45,555 nt of DNA from Pseudomonas lactucae (GCF_016937615.1 NZ_JAFHKI010000099.1:1-45555), one strand, 5' to 3'; shown: positions 17,945 through 26,670, counted from the stretch's first letter. The notes: a model not told the origin generated them from the sequence alone. Made by a program: numbers and translations.

Positions 17945-19591
17945 TCAGTTGGAGCTGATTGCGCCGTCCACCAGCACTTGCGCCTCTTCCACCAACTGCT
18001 TGAGGTGGTCTTCACCGATAAAGCTCTCGGCGTAGATCTTGTAGATGTCCTCGGTGCCCGATGGCCGTGCGGCGAACCAGCCGTTTTCGGTCATGACCTT
18101 GAGCCCGCCGATCGCCTGGTTGTTGCCCGGCGCATGGCTGAGGACTTGCTGGATGCGCTCACCGGCAAGTTCCGTGGAGGTCACCTGCTGCGGCGACAGT
18201 TTGCCCAGCAATGCCTTCTGCGCCGGCGTGGCCTTGGCGTCGACACGGATGGCGAACGGTTCGCCCAGTGCATCGGTGAGGCCGCGGTAGAGCTGGCTCG
18301 GGTCCTGGCCTTTGCGCGACGTCATTTCCGCCGCCAGCAAGGCCGGGATAAGGCCATCCTTGTCGGTGCTCCATACACTGCCGTCCTTGCGCAGGAACGA
18401 GGCGCCGGCGCTCTCCTCGCCGCCGAAGCCCAGCGAGCCGTCGAACAGGCCATCGGCAAACCACTTGAACCCCACCGGTACTTCGTACAGGCGACGGCCA
18501 ATGCGCGCGGCGACGCGGTCAATCAGGCCGCTGCTGACAACGGTCTTGCCCACGGCCGCATCGGCGCGCCAGTCGGCACGGTTCTGGAACAGGTAATCGA
18601 TGGACACCGCCAGGTAGTTATTCGGCGCCAACAGGCCGCCGGACGGGGTGACGATGCCGTGGCGGTCGTGGTCCGGGTCGCAGGCGAAGGCCACATCGAA
18701 GCGTTCCTTGAGGCCGATCAAACCTTGCATGGCGTAGCTGGAGGACGGGTCCATACGGATCTGGCCATCCCAGTCGACGCTCATGAAGCGAAAGGTGGAA
18801 TCGACTTCGGTGTTCACCACGTCCAGGTTCAGGCGATAGTGCTCGGCAATCGCCGACCAGTAGCGCACCCCTGCTCCACCCAGCGGATCAACGCCCAGGC
18901 GCAAGCCGGCGCTGCGAATGGCGTCCATGTCGATCACATTGATCAGGTCGGCCACGTAGGTGTTCAAATAGTCGTGACGGTGTGTGGTGTCAGCCTTGAG
19001 CGCCTGGGCATGGCTGATGCGCTTGACCCCGGCCAGTTTGTTGGCCAGCAGTTCGTTGGCCTTGGCTTCGATCCACTTGGTGACATCGGTGTCGGCCGGG
19101 CCGCCGTTGGGCGGGTTGTATTTATAGCCGCCGCTTTGCGGTGGGTTGTGGGACGGCGTGATGACGATACCGTCGGCCAGGCCGCTGGTGCGACCGCGGT
19201 TGTAGCAGATGATGGCGTGGGAAATCGCTGGGGTTGGCGTGTACTCATCGCCTTCGGCAAGCATGACATGCACGCCATTGGCGGCCAGCACTTCCAGGGC
19301 GCTGGCGCCGGCAGGCGTCGACAGTGCGTGGGTGTCCAGGCCGACAAACAGCGGACCGTCAATGCCTTTGGCTTCGCGGTACAGGCAGATGGCCTGGCTG
19401 ATGGCGAGCACGTGCCATTCGTTGAAACTCAGCTCGAACGAACTGCCACGATGCCCGGAGGTACCGAAGGCCACGCGCTGGGTGGAGATCGCTGCATCAG
19501 GCTGGCCGGTGTAATAGGCCGTGACCAGTCGCGGGATATCCACCAGCAGGTGTGCCGGCGCCGGTTTGCCCGCAAAAGGACTGATTGTCAT
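17945..19591 (-). CDS. pgm: Phosphoglucomutase (alpha-D-glucose phosphate-specific)
   Basis: A 548-residue alpha-D-phosphohexomutase that interconverts glucose 1-phosphate and glucose 6-phosphate, feeding sugar-nucleotide, glycogen and trehalose metabolism. Visible signatures are FGTSGHRG near residue 43, the phosphoserine loop TPSHNPPQSGG, the metal loop DPDHDRHG, the sugar-binding GGEESAG and the phosphate-binding RPSGTEDIYKIYAES near the C terminus. The length is that of the E. coli Pgm type. The frame is intact. It stands alone; 96 bases separate its start from the upstream MocR-type gene's stop. Confidence 0.96.
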   Translation of the reverse strand: MTISPFAGKPAPAHLLVDIPRLVTAYYTGQPDAAISTQRVAFGTSGHRGSSFELSFNEWHVLAISQAICLYREAKGIDGPLFVGLDTHALSTPAGASALEVLAANGVHVMLAEGDEYTPTPAISHAIICYNRGRTSGLADGIVITPSHNPPQSGGYKYNPPNGGPADTDVTKWIEAKANELLANKLAGVKRISHAQALKADTTHRHDYLNTYVADLINVIDMDAIRSAGLRLGVDPLGGAGVRYWSAIAEHYRLNLDVVNTEVDSTFRFMSVDWDGQIRMDPSSSYAMQGLIGLKERFDVAFACDPDHDRHGIVTPSGGLLAPNNYLAVSIDYLFQNRADWRADAAVGKTVVSSGLIDRVAARIGRRLYEVPVGFKWFADGLFDGSLGFGGEESAGASFLRKDGSVWSTDKDGLIPALLAAEMTSRKGQDPSQLYRGLTDALGEPFAIRVDAKATPAQKALLGKLSPQQVTSTELAGERIQQVLSHAPGNNQAIGGLKVMTENGWFAARPSGTEDIYKIYAESFIGEDHLKQLVEEAQVLVDGAISSN

Positions 19592-19687
19592 GCATAAACC
19601 TCAAGAAGAAGGATTCGGAAAAGTGGCAGTTTACTGAGAGTTGGACTACTGCGCGACGTTATAAATCCTACAACACTAAGAGAAATC

Positions 19688-21093
19688 TCACCCGGTCTCA
19701 GCCTGGCGCAATGCCTCGCTCAAGGCTGCGAGCGCGACGTCCAGGTTGGGTTGCCCATGGAAGGTATGACTCAAGCGCAGGTTCTGGTGATGCAAGCCGC
19801 TGGCACTGAACAATTCACCCGGTGCCACCACCACCTGGCGCGCCAACAAGCGCTGGAAAGCCTGGCGCATATCCACCGCGTGCGTGGACCTGAGCCAGAA
19901 TGTCGCTCCGGCCGCCGGCATTCGATACGTCACCTGCCCCTCCAGGTGCTGGGCCAGACGCTGGTCCATGCGCGCCGCTTGTTCACTTAACTGATCGCGC
20001 AGCGCGTGCAGGTGCTGGTCAACCCGGCCGCTCTGGTACAACCGCGCGATGGCGCGTTGGCGAATCGACGATAGGCGGAATGAGCGCAGCAGGAACTGAC
20101 GCTGCAGCTCACCGCTCATGCGCCGACACAGCAGGTAGCCATAGGGCGCTTCCTGTCCCAGTATTTTCTCGAACGATGAAAACACCACCAGCCGCTCCGG
20201 ATTCACCAGTTCACGCAACGCCGCGTGCGTGGCCTCGAAACTCAAGTCGCCGAAGGTGTCGTTTTCCAGCAGCCAGCAGCCGTAGCGCTCCAGCAGGCGC
20301 GCCAACTCCAGGCGCTCGTGGGCCGACATGCACACGCCCGCCGGCAAACTCACCGCCGATGACAGCAAGACCAGGCGCACGGGTTCATCACGCAACAGCC
20401 GCTCCAGGCTGTCGCGGTCCAGGCCGCCTTCCGCTGTCCAGGGCAGTTCGAGAATGCGCACCCCGACGTCCTGCAGCAAGCGCAGGATCAACCAGTCGCA
20501 GGGCGACTCGACGATCATCGTGGTCCCCCTAAGGGCCAGCACGTCGATCAGAATGTCCAGCACGCCGCGCAAGTCGCGCCGACATACACATCATCCGCGT
20601 GCCAGCAGCGCGTAGGCGATGAGGTATAGCGTGCCGCCAGCGCCGTACGCAGCTCCCACACGCCGCAAGGCTGCGACCAGGGTTGGAGATGCCCGGGATA
20701 CTGGCGCACCAGTTCACGCTCCAGTCGCAACAAGGTGCCATCCAGGGAGGCCAGCAGTGCCGGTTCGTCACCACTGAGCACCACCATGCCGGGACGTCTC
20801 GCCGCGGCGTAGAGCCGATCGAGCAGATCCCCGCCGCTCCACGCCAGTGCGTTGGTCGAGACCGGCCAGGCGTAATAACCCGACTTGGCGACTGAATAGA
20901 CCCGGCCCTCCTTTTCCAGCAACGAATAGGCGTACTGGATCGTCGAGATCGACACATTCAGGCGCTCGGCCAACTGGCGCAAGGAAGGCAGCTTTACCCG
21001 AGTGTCGGTACTGACTTCATTGATCAGGCAGATCATGTAGCGATAGACCGCCTGATACGCAAAGTCCGCCTGCCGCTCGCCGCGCAGGGTCAT
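19688..21093 (-). pseudogene. MocR-type (GntR-HTH/aminotransferase) regulator, interrupted by a one-base deletion
   Basis: A PLP-dependent transcriptional regulator of about 468 residues if repaired. Residues 1-75 form a GntR winged helix (LPSLRQLAERLNVSISTIQYAYSLLEKEGRV); the rest is a fold-type I aminotransferase domain with the Schiff-base Lys probably in SSFEKILGQEAPYGYLL. The break is at about 20574-20580: the minus strand reads GTCGGCGCGACTTGCGC, and one extra base gives V-G-A-D-L-R-G-V-L-D, the continuing domain. ATG 21093 overlaps the stop of the unknown gene upstream by four bases, so this regulator is the last gene of that operon. Its PLP-dependent ligand is unknown. A sequencing error is likely. 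Confidence 0.85.
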
Positions 21094-22043
21094 CGCTCGG
21101 ACAATTGAAAGGCCTGCGCGGCACCGTCGTCCGCGGCGCAGGCCGTGCGCAGCCTGGCGCGGCGCGGCAGCAGCGGCCGCCGTTTATACAAGTGCTGGAG
21201 CAACGGCATCGACAGCCCGCTGATGTCCATCACCCACTGCTGCAGCATCTCGGCCGAGGGTTTGCCCTGGAGCGCCTTGTGCAATTCGGGCAAGGCCACC
21301 AGCATGCCCGGGTGGCATTGGCGCAAAAAGCCTTCGAGTCGTTCGCCATGGTGGATAAACGGCGAAAACAACAGGCAGGTCAACTGTGTTTCATCCAGAC
21401 CAAAAAACTGCTGGGCCCGGATACTCGCCTGAATGCGCCCTTCCTGGGTCGTGGCTCGCGTGAGCAGTTCTTCCGGCATCCGCAAGTGATGCAGGTACTG
21501 GCTGGCTTGCTGGATAAAGCTATCGACACCGTCTTCGTAGTCCAGCTCGCGCAGGCATTCAGCCTGCAGGCCGCGCAAGTGCGCCATCAGCAGCGGGTAG
21601 GAGTACGCCGGGTGGCTGAAGTGAAAGCCCAGCGGATCAGGCGCATAGGCCATGAACTCGCTCAGCAGGGACGATGATGCGAGGTCGACATCTTCCAGCA
21701 GGTCCGCGATGCCGATATAGGCCAGATGGCGATGGCCGGCCTTGCTGGGGTTGTCGTCGGCCACATAGTGTTCGCCATACACATCGCGGTAGTACCCGGC
21801 GCTCCATTCGTCCATGCGCGCAAACAACTCGTGCAGCATCAGCGGCCGGGCTCTGGCGATAGGAATGCCAGCGCCCTGGGCGGTTTTCTTGACCCAGGCG
21901 AGAAACTGGCTTTGCTTGCGCGGTGAATCTCCGGTGACCAGCGCATGCACACCACCGTTGCAGGTGGTGACACGCTGGTAGAAGTCACCCAGGGCCAGGT
22001 ACGTGTCATTGCAGAGTGTTTCTCGGCAGTCGCCGGAGGTCAC
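21090..22043 (-). CDS. Unknown protein, middle gene of a MocR-linked operon
   Basis: A 317-residue protein I do not recognise. It is soluble, with no signal peptide or membrane helix, and mainly helical in appearance. Near the N terminus VHALVTGDSPRKQSQFLAWV looks like a beta-strand, loop and helix similar in layout to a P-loop but without the GKS/T. A stretch rich in His, Tyr and Phe (DPLGFHFSHPAYSYPLLMAH) lies near residues 135-155. The start is GTG 22043, overlapping the previous stop by four bases and with no good ribosome binding site. That leaves two readings: translational coupling, or one longer protein split by a single missing base, as in other genes here. It overlaps the MocR-type gene as ATGA. 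Confidence 0.6.
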   Translation of the reverse strand: MTSGDCRETLCNDTYLALGDFYQRVTTCNGGVHALVTGDSPRKQSQFLAWVKKTAQGAGIPIARARPLMLHELFARMDEWSAGYYRDVYGEHYVADDNPSKAGHRHLAYIGIADLLEDVDLASSSLLSEFMAYAPDPLGFHFSHPAYSYPLLMAHLRGLQAECLRELDYEDGVDSFIQQASQYLHHLRMPEELLTRATTQEGRIQASIRAQQFFGLDETQLTCLLFSPFIHHGERLEGFLRQCHPGMLVALPELHKALQGKPSAEMLQQWVMDISGLSMPLLQHLYKRRPLLPRRARLRTACAADDGAAQAFQLSER

Positions 22044-22513
22044 GTGACCACCATCAGCCGGTTGCGCTGGCTCTTTTCACGAGCGACCAGCGACGACGAA
22101 CGCAAGTGGTTGAAAGGTTGTATCTCCTGGTTCTCTACCATCAACAACTCGACGCGCGGATCATCATGCAGGAACAGTCGGCTGTAGCCGCGATCCAGAG
22201 TGTCGAGTTGCTCGTCGGTCATCCCCGCATAGCGCAGTGTGGCGACGCGCAGGTGAAAGGTACGCGGCGCACGCCCGGCAATCGTCAATTGGGCAGCACG
22301 CAGCAACGCCAGGGTATAGCTGCTGACCTCACCGCCACCATGGGTGACCAGCACTTTGTATTCTCCCACCTGCTCCATGCCCCCGGCCGCCACGACGATA
22401 CGCTGGATCAATAGCTGGAGTGCCGTACGCCCCGAGCGGCTGAAGTGCCCAACTAAACGCTGCAGAACTTGCTGATAAACGTGATTCATAGCTTGTTCGT
22501 GAATAGTGCTCAT
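22040..22513 (-). CDS. Unknown protein, first gene of a MocR-linked operon
   Basis: A 157-residue protein I do not recognise. It has a helical, basic N terminus (VYQQVLQRLVGHFSRSGRTA) and a central alpha/beta part (VGEYKVLVTHGGGEVSSYTL) with strand-glycine-rich-turn-helix character that could bind a nucleotide or phosphate, though no standard motif is complete. There is no signal peptide. It ends RNRLMVVT and the next gene begins TSGD in the +1 frame, so joining them with one restored base gives a smooth polypeptide of about 475 residues. ATG 22513 or the in-frame ATG at 22489 (MNHVYQQ) may be the start. It is preceded by a long leader with an inverted repeat. Confidence 0.55.
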   Translation of the reverse strand: MSTIHEQAMNHVYQQVLQRLVGHFSRSGRTALQLLIQRIVVAAGGMEQVGEYKVLVTHGGGEVSSYTLALLRAAQLTIAGRAPRTFHLRVATLRYAGMTDEQLDTLDRGYSRLFLHDDPRVELLMVENQEIQPFNHLRSSSLVAREKSQRNRLMVVT

Positions 22514-22701
22514 CGTTCTACTACCTAAGTTGAAATATCAGTTTCAAGCAACTGCTGAGAGTATTTGCTCGACCTATTACGTGTGCAGGAGAGTTGCGCG
22601 CCGTGCCGCGCGTCAATAAATAGACATTAGCATCGGGCAACAAAATGGCAGGGGTCGTCGGGGTGAGCATCCTGCCCATAAAATATGCATGCCCCCTTCA
22701 A

Positions 22702-22739
22702 ATCCTAGGGATTGCGGGGCTAGGCGGCGGCCCTAGGAT
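22702..22739. promoter_or_regulatory. Inverted repeat, candidate operator
   Basis: ATCCTAGGG (22702-22710) and CCCTAGGAT (22731-22739) are perfect 9-bp inverted arms with a 20-nt GC-rich spacer; each contains the palindrome CCTAGG. The arm centres are 29 bp apart, close to three helical turns, fitting two dimers on one DNA face. It lies about 190 bp upstream of the unknown operon on one side and 60 bp upstream of the plus-strand small ORF on the other. Binding by the linked MocR-type protein is only a guess. Confidence 0.5.
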
Positions 22740-23149
22740 AGTTCTGACATACTCCTACACATTCTTAACCCCTCATTTAAGGAGGCGTCTGACAAATGAA
22801 CTTAAGTAACTTTCCAATTTATTGGAGAGCGACTTTTTATGCCAGAGCCTATTGCCGCGCCCCCACGCAAGGGACTTGCGCCTGACAGGGTCAACTATTG
22901 GCAGCTGCGTCATAGAATCAATCATTGCTCGTTCCTTGAGATGAAAGTTGAAGCGGTAATTATCAGTGCTGGAATAATGATTCATAGATACAGAAGCCCG
23001 CATGAAAGCAGTGCAGATGAGCGACAGCGGGTTGTGCAAAGGACGCACACACGACTGCGCCGCACTGCAATACAGGGCGGCGTCAGGGAGAAAGTACTGA
23101 TTTCAGGGGCTCGGAAGCCCAGTCGACGCGCAACGGCGCGCGCGGTTTA

Positions 23150-23190
23150 AGCCCTGTGAAATGGCGCATTTGCCTCATGCGCCAAGGGCT
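23150..23190. terminator. Hairpin downstream of the oxidoreductase gene
   Basis: TGGCGCAT (23162-23169) pairs with ATGCGCCA (23177-23184), extended by AGCCCT (23150-23155) with AGGGCT (23185-23190) around a six-base bulge. It lies 32 bases past the oxidoreductase stop on the minus strand and also after the largest plus-strand small ORF, so it could end transcripts from either side. No strong U-run follows. Confidence 0.5.
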
Positions 23191-23221
23191 ATAACGACTT
23201 GTTTGCGAATATTCCTACATC

Positions 23222-24244
23222 TTAAACAGCTTCAACCTGCAAGGCCACACGCTCGCGGCACGGGCATTCGTCCATATAGCGGTGCGCTTCCACGAACTGG
23301 TTGAACGGGAACACCGTGGTTTTCAATGGCACGAGCACGCGGTCGGCAGTCAACTGGTTGATATCGCGCAATGCTCGCTGCAGGGCCACATGGTCCTGGA
23401 TGATGCCCAGTTCCGGTTTGCCGGTGAAGTTGCCGATGCAGTGCACAAAGAACTGAATGTTTTTCTGAAACGCCGCACACGCCGGGAATGGCGTCTGGTT
23501 GCCGCCCTGCAGGCCATAGAGCACCAGGCTGCCACGGGGGGCCAGCACATCACCGAGCAACGACATCTGCGGGCCACCCAAACCATCGAACACCACATCG
23601 ACGCCGCGGTTATCGGTGATCTTGTTGATCTGCATCAGCAAGTCCTGCTCTTCGGTAGCGATGACCTTCTCGGCACCGAGGGACAGCAAGTACTCACGCT
23701 CGGTACTGTCCTTGGTCGCCGCGATCACCCGCACACCCAAGGCCTTGCCCAGTTGGACAAAGGACGGACCGGCGCAGTGGCTGGCATCCGTGACCAGGGC
23801 AAATTGCCCAGGCTTGACCCGTGCAAGGTCCATGTAGGCAAAGTACGCGATCAGCAGCGGCGTGTAGTGCACACTCGCTTCGATAGGGCTCAAGACATCC
23901 GGGTAACGGGTCAGCGCCGAACGCGGCAATACGATCCGTTCGCCGTATACCGGGTAATCGTTGGGACTCTCGGCCGGAAAACTGGCCACCTTGTCGCCCA
24001 CGGCCAAATCATCCACACCGTCGCCAACGGCCACGACCACGCCGGCCATCTCATGACCCAGCCCTGAGGGCAAACGCGCATGGGAGGACGCCAGGTTCTG
24101 GCGCCACAAAATGTCGTACCAACTGATGCCAATCGCCTCGACACGCACCTGCACTTCGCCCGGTGCGGGCTGCGCGGCTGCATGCTCTTCGCATTTGAGC
24201 ACCTCGGCCGGACCAAACTTGTGAAAACGGATCGTGCGGGACAT
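23222..24244 (-). CDS. Zinc-independent quinone-oxidoreductase-like MDR enzyme
   Basis: A 340-residue medium-chain dehydrogenase/reductase. The N-terminal half has the GroES-like fold (HEMAGVVVAVGDGVDDLAVG); the second half is the Rossmann domain, where ALVTDASHCAGPSFVQLGKA stands in place of the usual AxGGVG turn and GVDVVFDGLGGP matches the quinone-reductase subgroup. The catalytic zinc ligands of alcohol dehydrogenases are not evident. It probably reduces a quinone or enone with NAD(P)H; the natural substrate is unknown. ATG 24244 is chosen because GAGG lies six bases upstream; the frame runs on to 24319 without a better signal. A LysR-type gene is divergent across about 250 bases and probably controls it. 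Confidence 0.88.
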   Translation of the reverse strand: MSRTIRFHKFGPAEVLKCEEHAAAQPAPGEVQVRVEAIGISWYDILWRQNLASSHARLPSGLGHEMAGVVVAVGDGVDDLAVGDKVASFPAESPNDYPVYGERIVLPRSALTRYPDVLSPIEASVHYTPLLIAYFAYMDLARVKPGQFALVTDASHCAGPSFVQLGKALGVRVIAATKDSTEREYLLSLGAEKVIATEEQDLLMQINKITDNRGVDVVFDGLGGPQMSLLGDVLAPRGSLVLYGLQGGNQTPFPACAAFQKNIQFFVHCIGNFTGKPELGIIQDHVALQRALRDINQLTADRVLVPLKTTVFPFNQFVEAHRYMDECPCRERVALQVEAV

Positions 24245-24491
24245 CGCAAACCTCGTCAAAGTAACTTCTAATGCCCTGAACTCTATCTGGGCTTTACAGG
24301 TAAGACCACCGGTCACCATTAATAGTCGACATGCCTGTCATTGATTCAGCTTCTGAGGAACAGACACCAAGTCTTGTAGGAAAACTCAATTATCCTGTGC
24401 AGAGTACCAGCCTTTCCCCGTAAGATTCATGCCGGGCATTGTTCTCATATGGCCGCTCTCGTCAAGTTTGCTGACTCTTCCAGGACACAAG

Positions 24492-25481
24492 ATGAACCGT
24501 AACGACCTGCGTCGTGTCGACCTTAACCTCTTGATCGTATTCGAAACCTTGATGCACGAGCGCAGCGTGACCCGCGCCGCCGAGAAGCTGTTCCTCGGCC
24601 AGCCTGCGATCAGCGCGGCGCTGTCGCGCCTGCGCGGGCTGTTCGATGACCCGCTGTTCGTGCGCACCGGTCGCAGCATGGAGCCCTCTGCCCGTGCGGT
24701 AGAGATCTTCGCCCTGCTCTCCCCGGCCCTGGATTCCATTTCCACCGCGGTCAGCCGCGCCGCCGAGTTCGACCCGGCGACCAGCACCGCCGTGTTCCGC
24801 ATCGGCCTGTCCGACGACGTCGAATTCGCCTTGCTGCCGCAACTGCTCAAACGCCTGCGCGCCGAAGCCCCCGGCATCGTGCTGGTAGTGCGCCGCGTCA
24901 ACTACATCCTGATGCCCGGCCTGCTGGCCTCCGGCGAAATCTCCATCGGTGTCAGCTACACCGCCGACCTGCCGGCCAACGCCAAACGCAAAGTGCTGCG
25001 CCGCAGCATGCCAAAATTGCTGCGCGCCGACAGCGTACCGGGCTCCCTGAGCCTGGACGACTTCTGCGCCCGCCCCCATGCCTTGGTGTCCTTTGCCGGC
25101 GACCTGAGCGGGTTTATCGATGAAGAACTGGAAAAGCTCGATCGCAAACGCCACGTCGTGCTGGCCGTGCCGCAGTTCAACGGCCTCGGCACCTTGCTGG
25201 CGGGCACCGATATTCTTGCGACCGTGCCGGACTATGCCGCCGAGGCATTGACCTCAGCGGGCGGCTTGCGAGCGGAAGATCCACCCTTACCGGTGCGCTC
25301 GTTCGAGCTGCACATGGCCTGGCGCGGGTCGCAGGACAACGACCCGGGAGAGCGGTGGTTGCGGTCGCGGATTCAGATGTTTTTCGGGGACCCGATAGTT
25401 TGTAACTGCATTCCACAGAATCAAAAAAAGCTTTTAGTAACAATAGGTTATTCTGTTTTTAATCCAAAGCCGTCCGTCTAA
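24492..25481 (+). CDS. LysR-family regulator with a replaced C-terminal tail
   Basis: A LysR-type regulator of 329 residues. The N-terminal winged helix reads DLNLLIVFETLMHERSVTRA then FLGQPAISAALSRLRGLFDD; the effector domain includes RIGLSDDVEFALLPQLLKRL. The start is taken at ATG 24492; an in-frame ATG at 24429 would add 21 atypical residues. Homologues should end soon after RSRIQMFFGDP (about residue 301). Here about 28 further residues (IVCNCIPQNQKKLLVTIGYS...) follow with AT-rich codons unlike the body of the gene, so the original 3' end seems to have been replaced by island DNA. It is divergent from the MDR gene, its probable target. Confidence 0.87.
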   Translation: MNRNDLRRVDLNLLIVFETLMHERSVTRAAEKLFLGQPAISAALSRLRGLFDDPLFVRTGRSMEPSARAVEIFALLSPALDSISTAVSRAAEFDPATSTAVFRIGLSDDVEFALLPQLLKRLRAEAPGIVLVVRRVNYILMPGLLASGEISIGVSYTADLPANAKRKVLRRSMPKLLRADSVPGSLSLDDFCARPHALVSFAGDLSGFIDEELEKLDRKRHVVLAVPQFNGLGTLLAGTDILATVPDYAAEALTSAGGLRAEDPPLPVRSFELHMAWRGSQDNDPGERWLRSRIQMFFGDPIVCNCIPQNQKKLLVTIGYSVFNPKPSV

Positions 25482-26149
25482 ATCCAATGGAGACATTGCC
25501 CGCGGCGCACGCCGTGATGTGGCTAACCACACCGCCCCGCTAAAGGCAAAGACCGCCAAGATCGAGGCACAGTTGCTCAATGAAGAGCGCACCTTCGCGT
25601 ACGTGGCCGAGCAATGGTTGGCGTTCAAATCTGCCGAACTGGTGACTAAATCAATCTCGGGGTTTAGCGGAGCGCTTAACAGCCACATCTTGCCTGCCAT
25701 TGGCAAAAAACCCGTCAGCGAGATCAAACTGGAGTACATCACCACGATCATCACCGAGCTGCGCCGCCAGCGCATCATGGCCATGGCGCGGCGCGTGCGC
25801 ACCGTCATCCGTGCCGTCCTGGGCTTTGCCGAAGGGCGAGGCTGGGTGGCGCGCAACGTGGCGCTCAGCAACATCGAAGAGTTGAAGATCCGCCATATTG
25901 TGACCAGCAATCCAGCGATCGAAAGGCCCGCGGATCTGGGAAGGTTCCTGTTGCTACTGGATGAATGCAGCATGCAGCAACGGCAGCGTTGTTACGGCGA
26001 TGCGCCTGCTGGTCATGTTGCCGGTCCGCCCTGGTGAATTAGTGCAGATGCGGTGGGAAGACGTCGACCTGGTCGATGATGCCCTTTCAGCACCAGCGCA
26101 ACACGCCCGCCAAGTGGACTGCTTGTGCCCAAAATTTTCTGAAATTTAA
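25447..26149 (+). pseudogene. Truncated and frameshifted phage/P4-type tyrosine integrase
   Basis: Remains of a site-specific recombinase. The open part from GTG 25519 has the core-binding domain of P4-like integrases (AKIEAQLLNEERTFAYVAEQ..., LNSHILPAIGKKPVSEI). At about 25970-25985 the frame shifts, and catalytic box I continues in the next frame as LLVMLPVRPGELVQMRWEDV, with the first catalytic Arg. The sequence then degrades after about 26110: the His-x-x-Arg box and nucleophilic Tyr are missing. The N-terminal arm-binding domain is also largely gone. This shift has the opposite sign from the other breaks in the window, so it looks like true decay. It marks the left edge of the arsenic island. 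Confidence 0.8.
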
Positions 26150-26219
26150 CATCCGCTCCGACCGAGTTAACCTAAACTCGCGATAGATTGGGATGGCAGA
26201 CTGCATGTACACATTAGTG

Positions 26220-26310
26220 ACCTTCACCATTGCGGAACTGTTCTAAAAGGTATGGGAAACGCCGATGGTCAAATTGGCTCAGGACATCGGTGTGTCTGAA
26301 CTTAGTTCGT
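26220..26310 (+). pseudogene. Remnant of an HTH-type accessory protein
   Basis: The plus frame starting at 26220 reads TIAELF, stop, KVWETPMVKLAQDIGVSEL. This matches the N-terminal block of a family of mobile-element DNA-binding proteins, whose members start with an ELYEKVWxxPMxKLAxxxGxSD-like segment. An internal stop and the absence of everything after this block show it is debris. Identification is by recalled pattern only. Confidence 0.4.
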
Positions 26311-26670
26311 CGCAGTGGTAGTGCCTGGAGCGGGGCCTTCGCTGAACGTGTAGTTGATGACTATGTCATTTCGGATCAAGACATCGAGAGTTTTCTGAGT
26401 GCCCGTAGTCGTCACCTTCATGGTGACAACGTAGCTTTGGGCATGGGCTGAGCCATTGGTGTAGGTGTAGATCCACTTTTCGTCAGTCTCGCTGACTGCG
26501 CTTTTGGCGTAGGGCTCACCAAACAGGGACTTCAACTCAGTAGTCGTCGTTTTGCCTTTGGTGATGCTCGCTACACTGGCCGACGGAAAGTCTCGTCCTG
26601 CGGTGTAGTGGGATGTAGCGCAACCGCCAAGTGCGACACAGATCCCTATTACTGCGATGAGCTTTTTCAT
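26302..26670 (-). CDS. BamE/SmpA-like small lipoprotein
   Basis: A 122-residue predicted lipoprotein. The signal peptide MKKLIAVIGICVALGGC ends in a lipobox (LGG|C). The mature part has the SmpA/BamE layout, with ITKGKTTTTELKSLFGEPYA followed by KWIYTYTNG, a small alpha/beta domain. True BamE belongs to the outer-membrane assembly complex; stand-alone homologues like this are common on mobile elements and have unclear roles. ATG 26670 is preferred because AAGGATGGAT lies directly before it. It stands alone on the minus strand between integrase debris and arsN2. Confidence 0.75.
   Translation of the reverse strand: MKKLIAVIGICVALGGCATSHYTAGRDFPSASVASITKGKTTTTELKSLFGEPYAKSAVSETDEKWIYTYTNGSAHAQSYVVTMKVTTTGTQKTLDVLIRNDIVINYTFSEGPAPGTTTATN

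Larger units (their letters stand above)
22514..23221. other. 700-nt intergenic region with candidate small ORFs
   Basis: An AT-richer region between the unknown operon and the oxidoreductase gene. Three small frames compete. A plus-strand one at 22796-22885 encodes 29 residues (MNLSNFPIYWRATFYARAYC...) behind GGAGG, but spaced ten bases. A plus-strand one starts at ATG 22839 behind GGAGAG (103 residues, ending 23150). A minus-strand one at 22773-22925 encodes 50 basic residues (MIDSMTQLPIVDPVRRKSLA...) behind AAGGA spaced eight bases. They overlap, so at most one or two are real. The inverted repeat at 22702-22739 and the hairpin at 23150-23190 are described separately. Confidence 0.35.

Noticed and set aside
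17780..19597. A 605-codon plus-strand open frame opposite pgm
   Set aside because: Phosphoglucomutase is complete on the other strand with all active-site loops; the plus frame is a compositional shadow.
25380..25500. A tRNA gene as the integration site of the arsenic island
   Set aside because: No cloverleaf or tRNA 3' end is visible near the integrase remnant or on the far side.
25961..26149. Treating the integrase frameshift as another one-base sequencing deletion
   Set aside because: The shift has the opposite sign (one extra or two missing bases), and later parts of the gene are missing altogether, so real decay explains it better.
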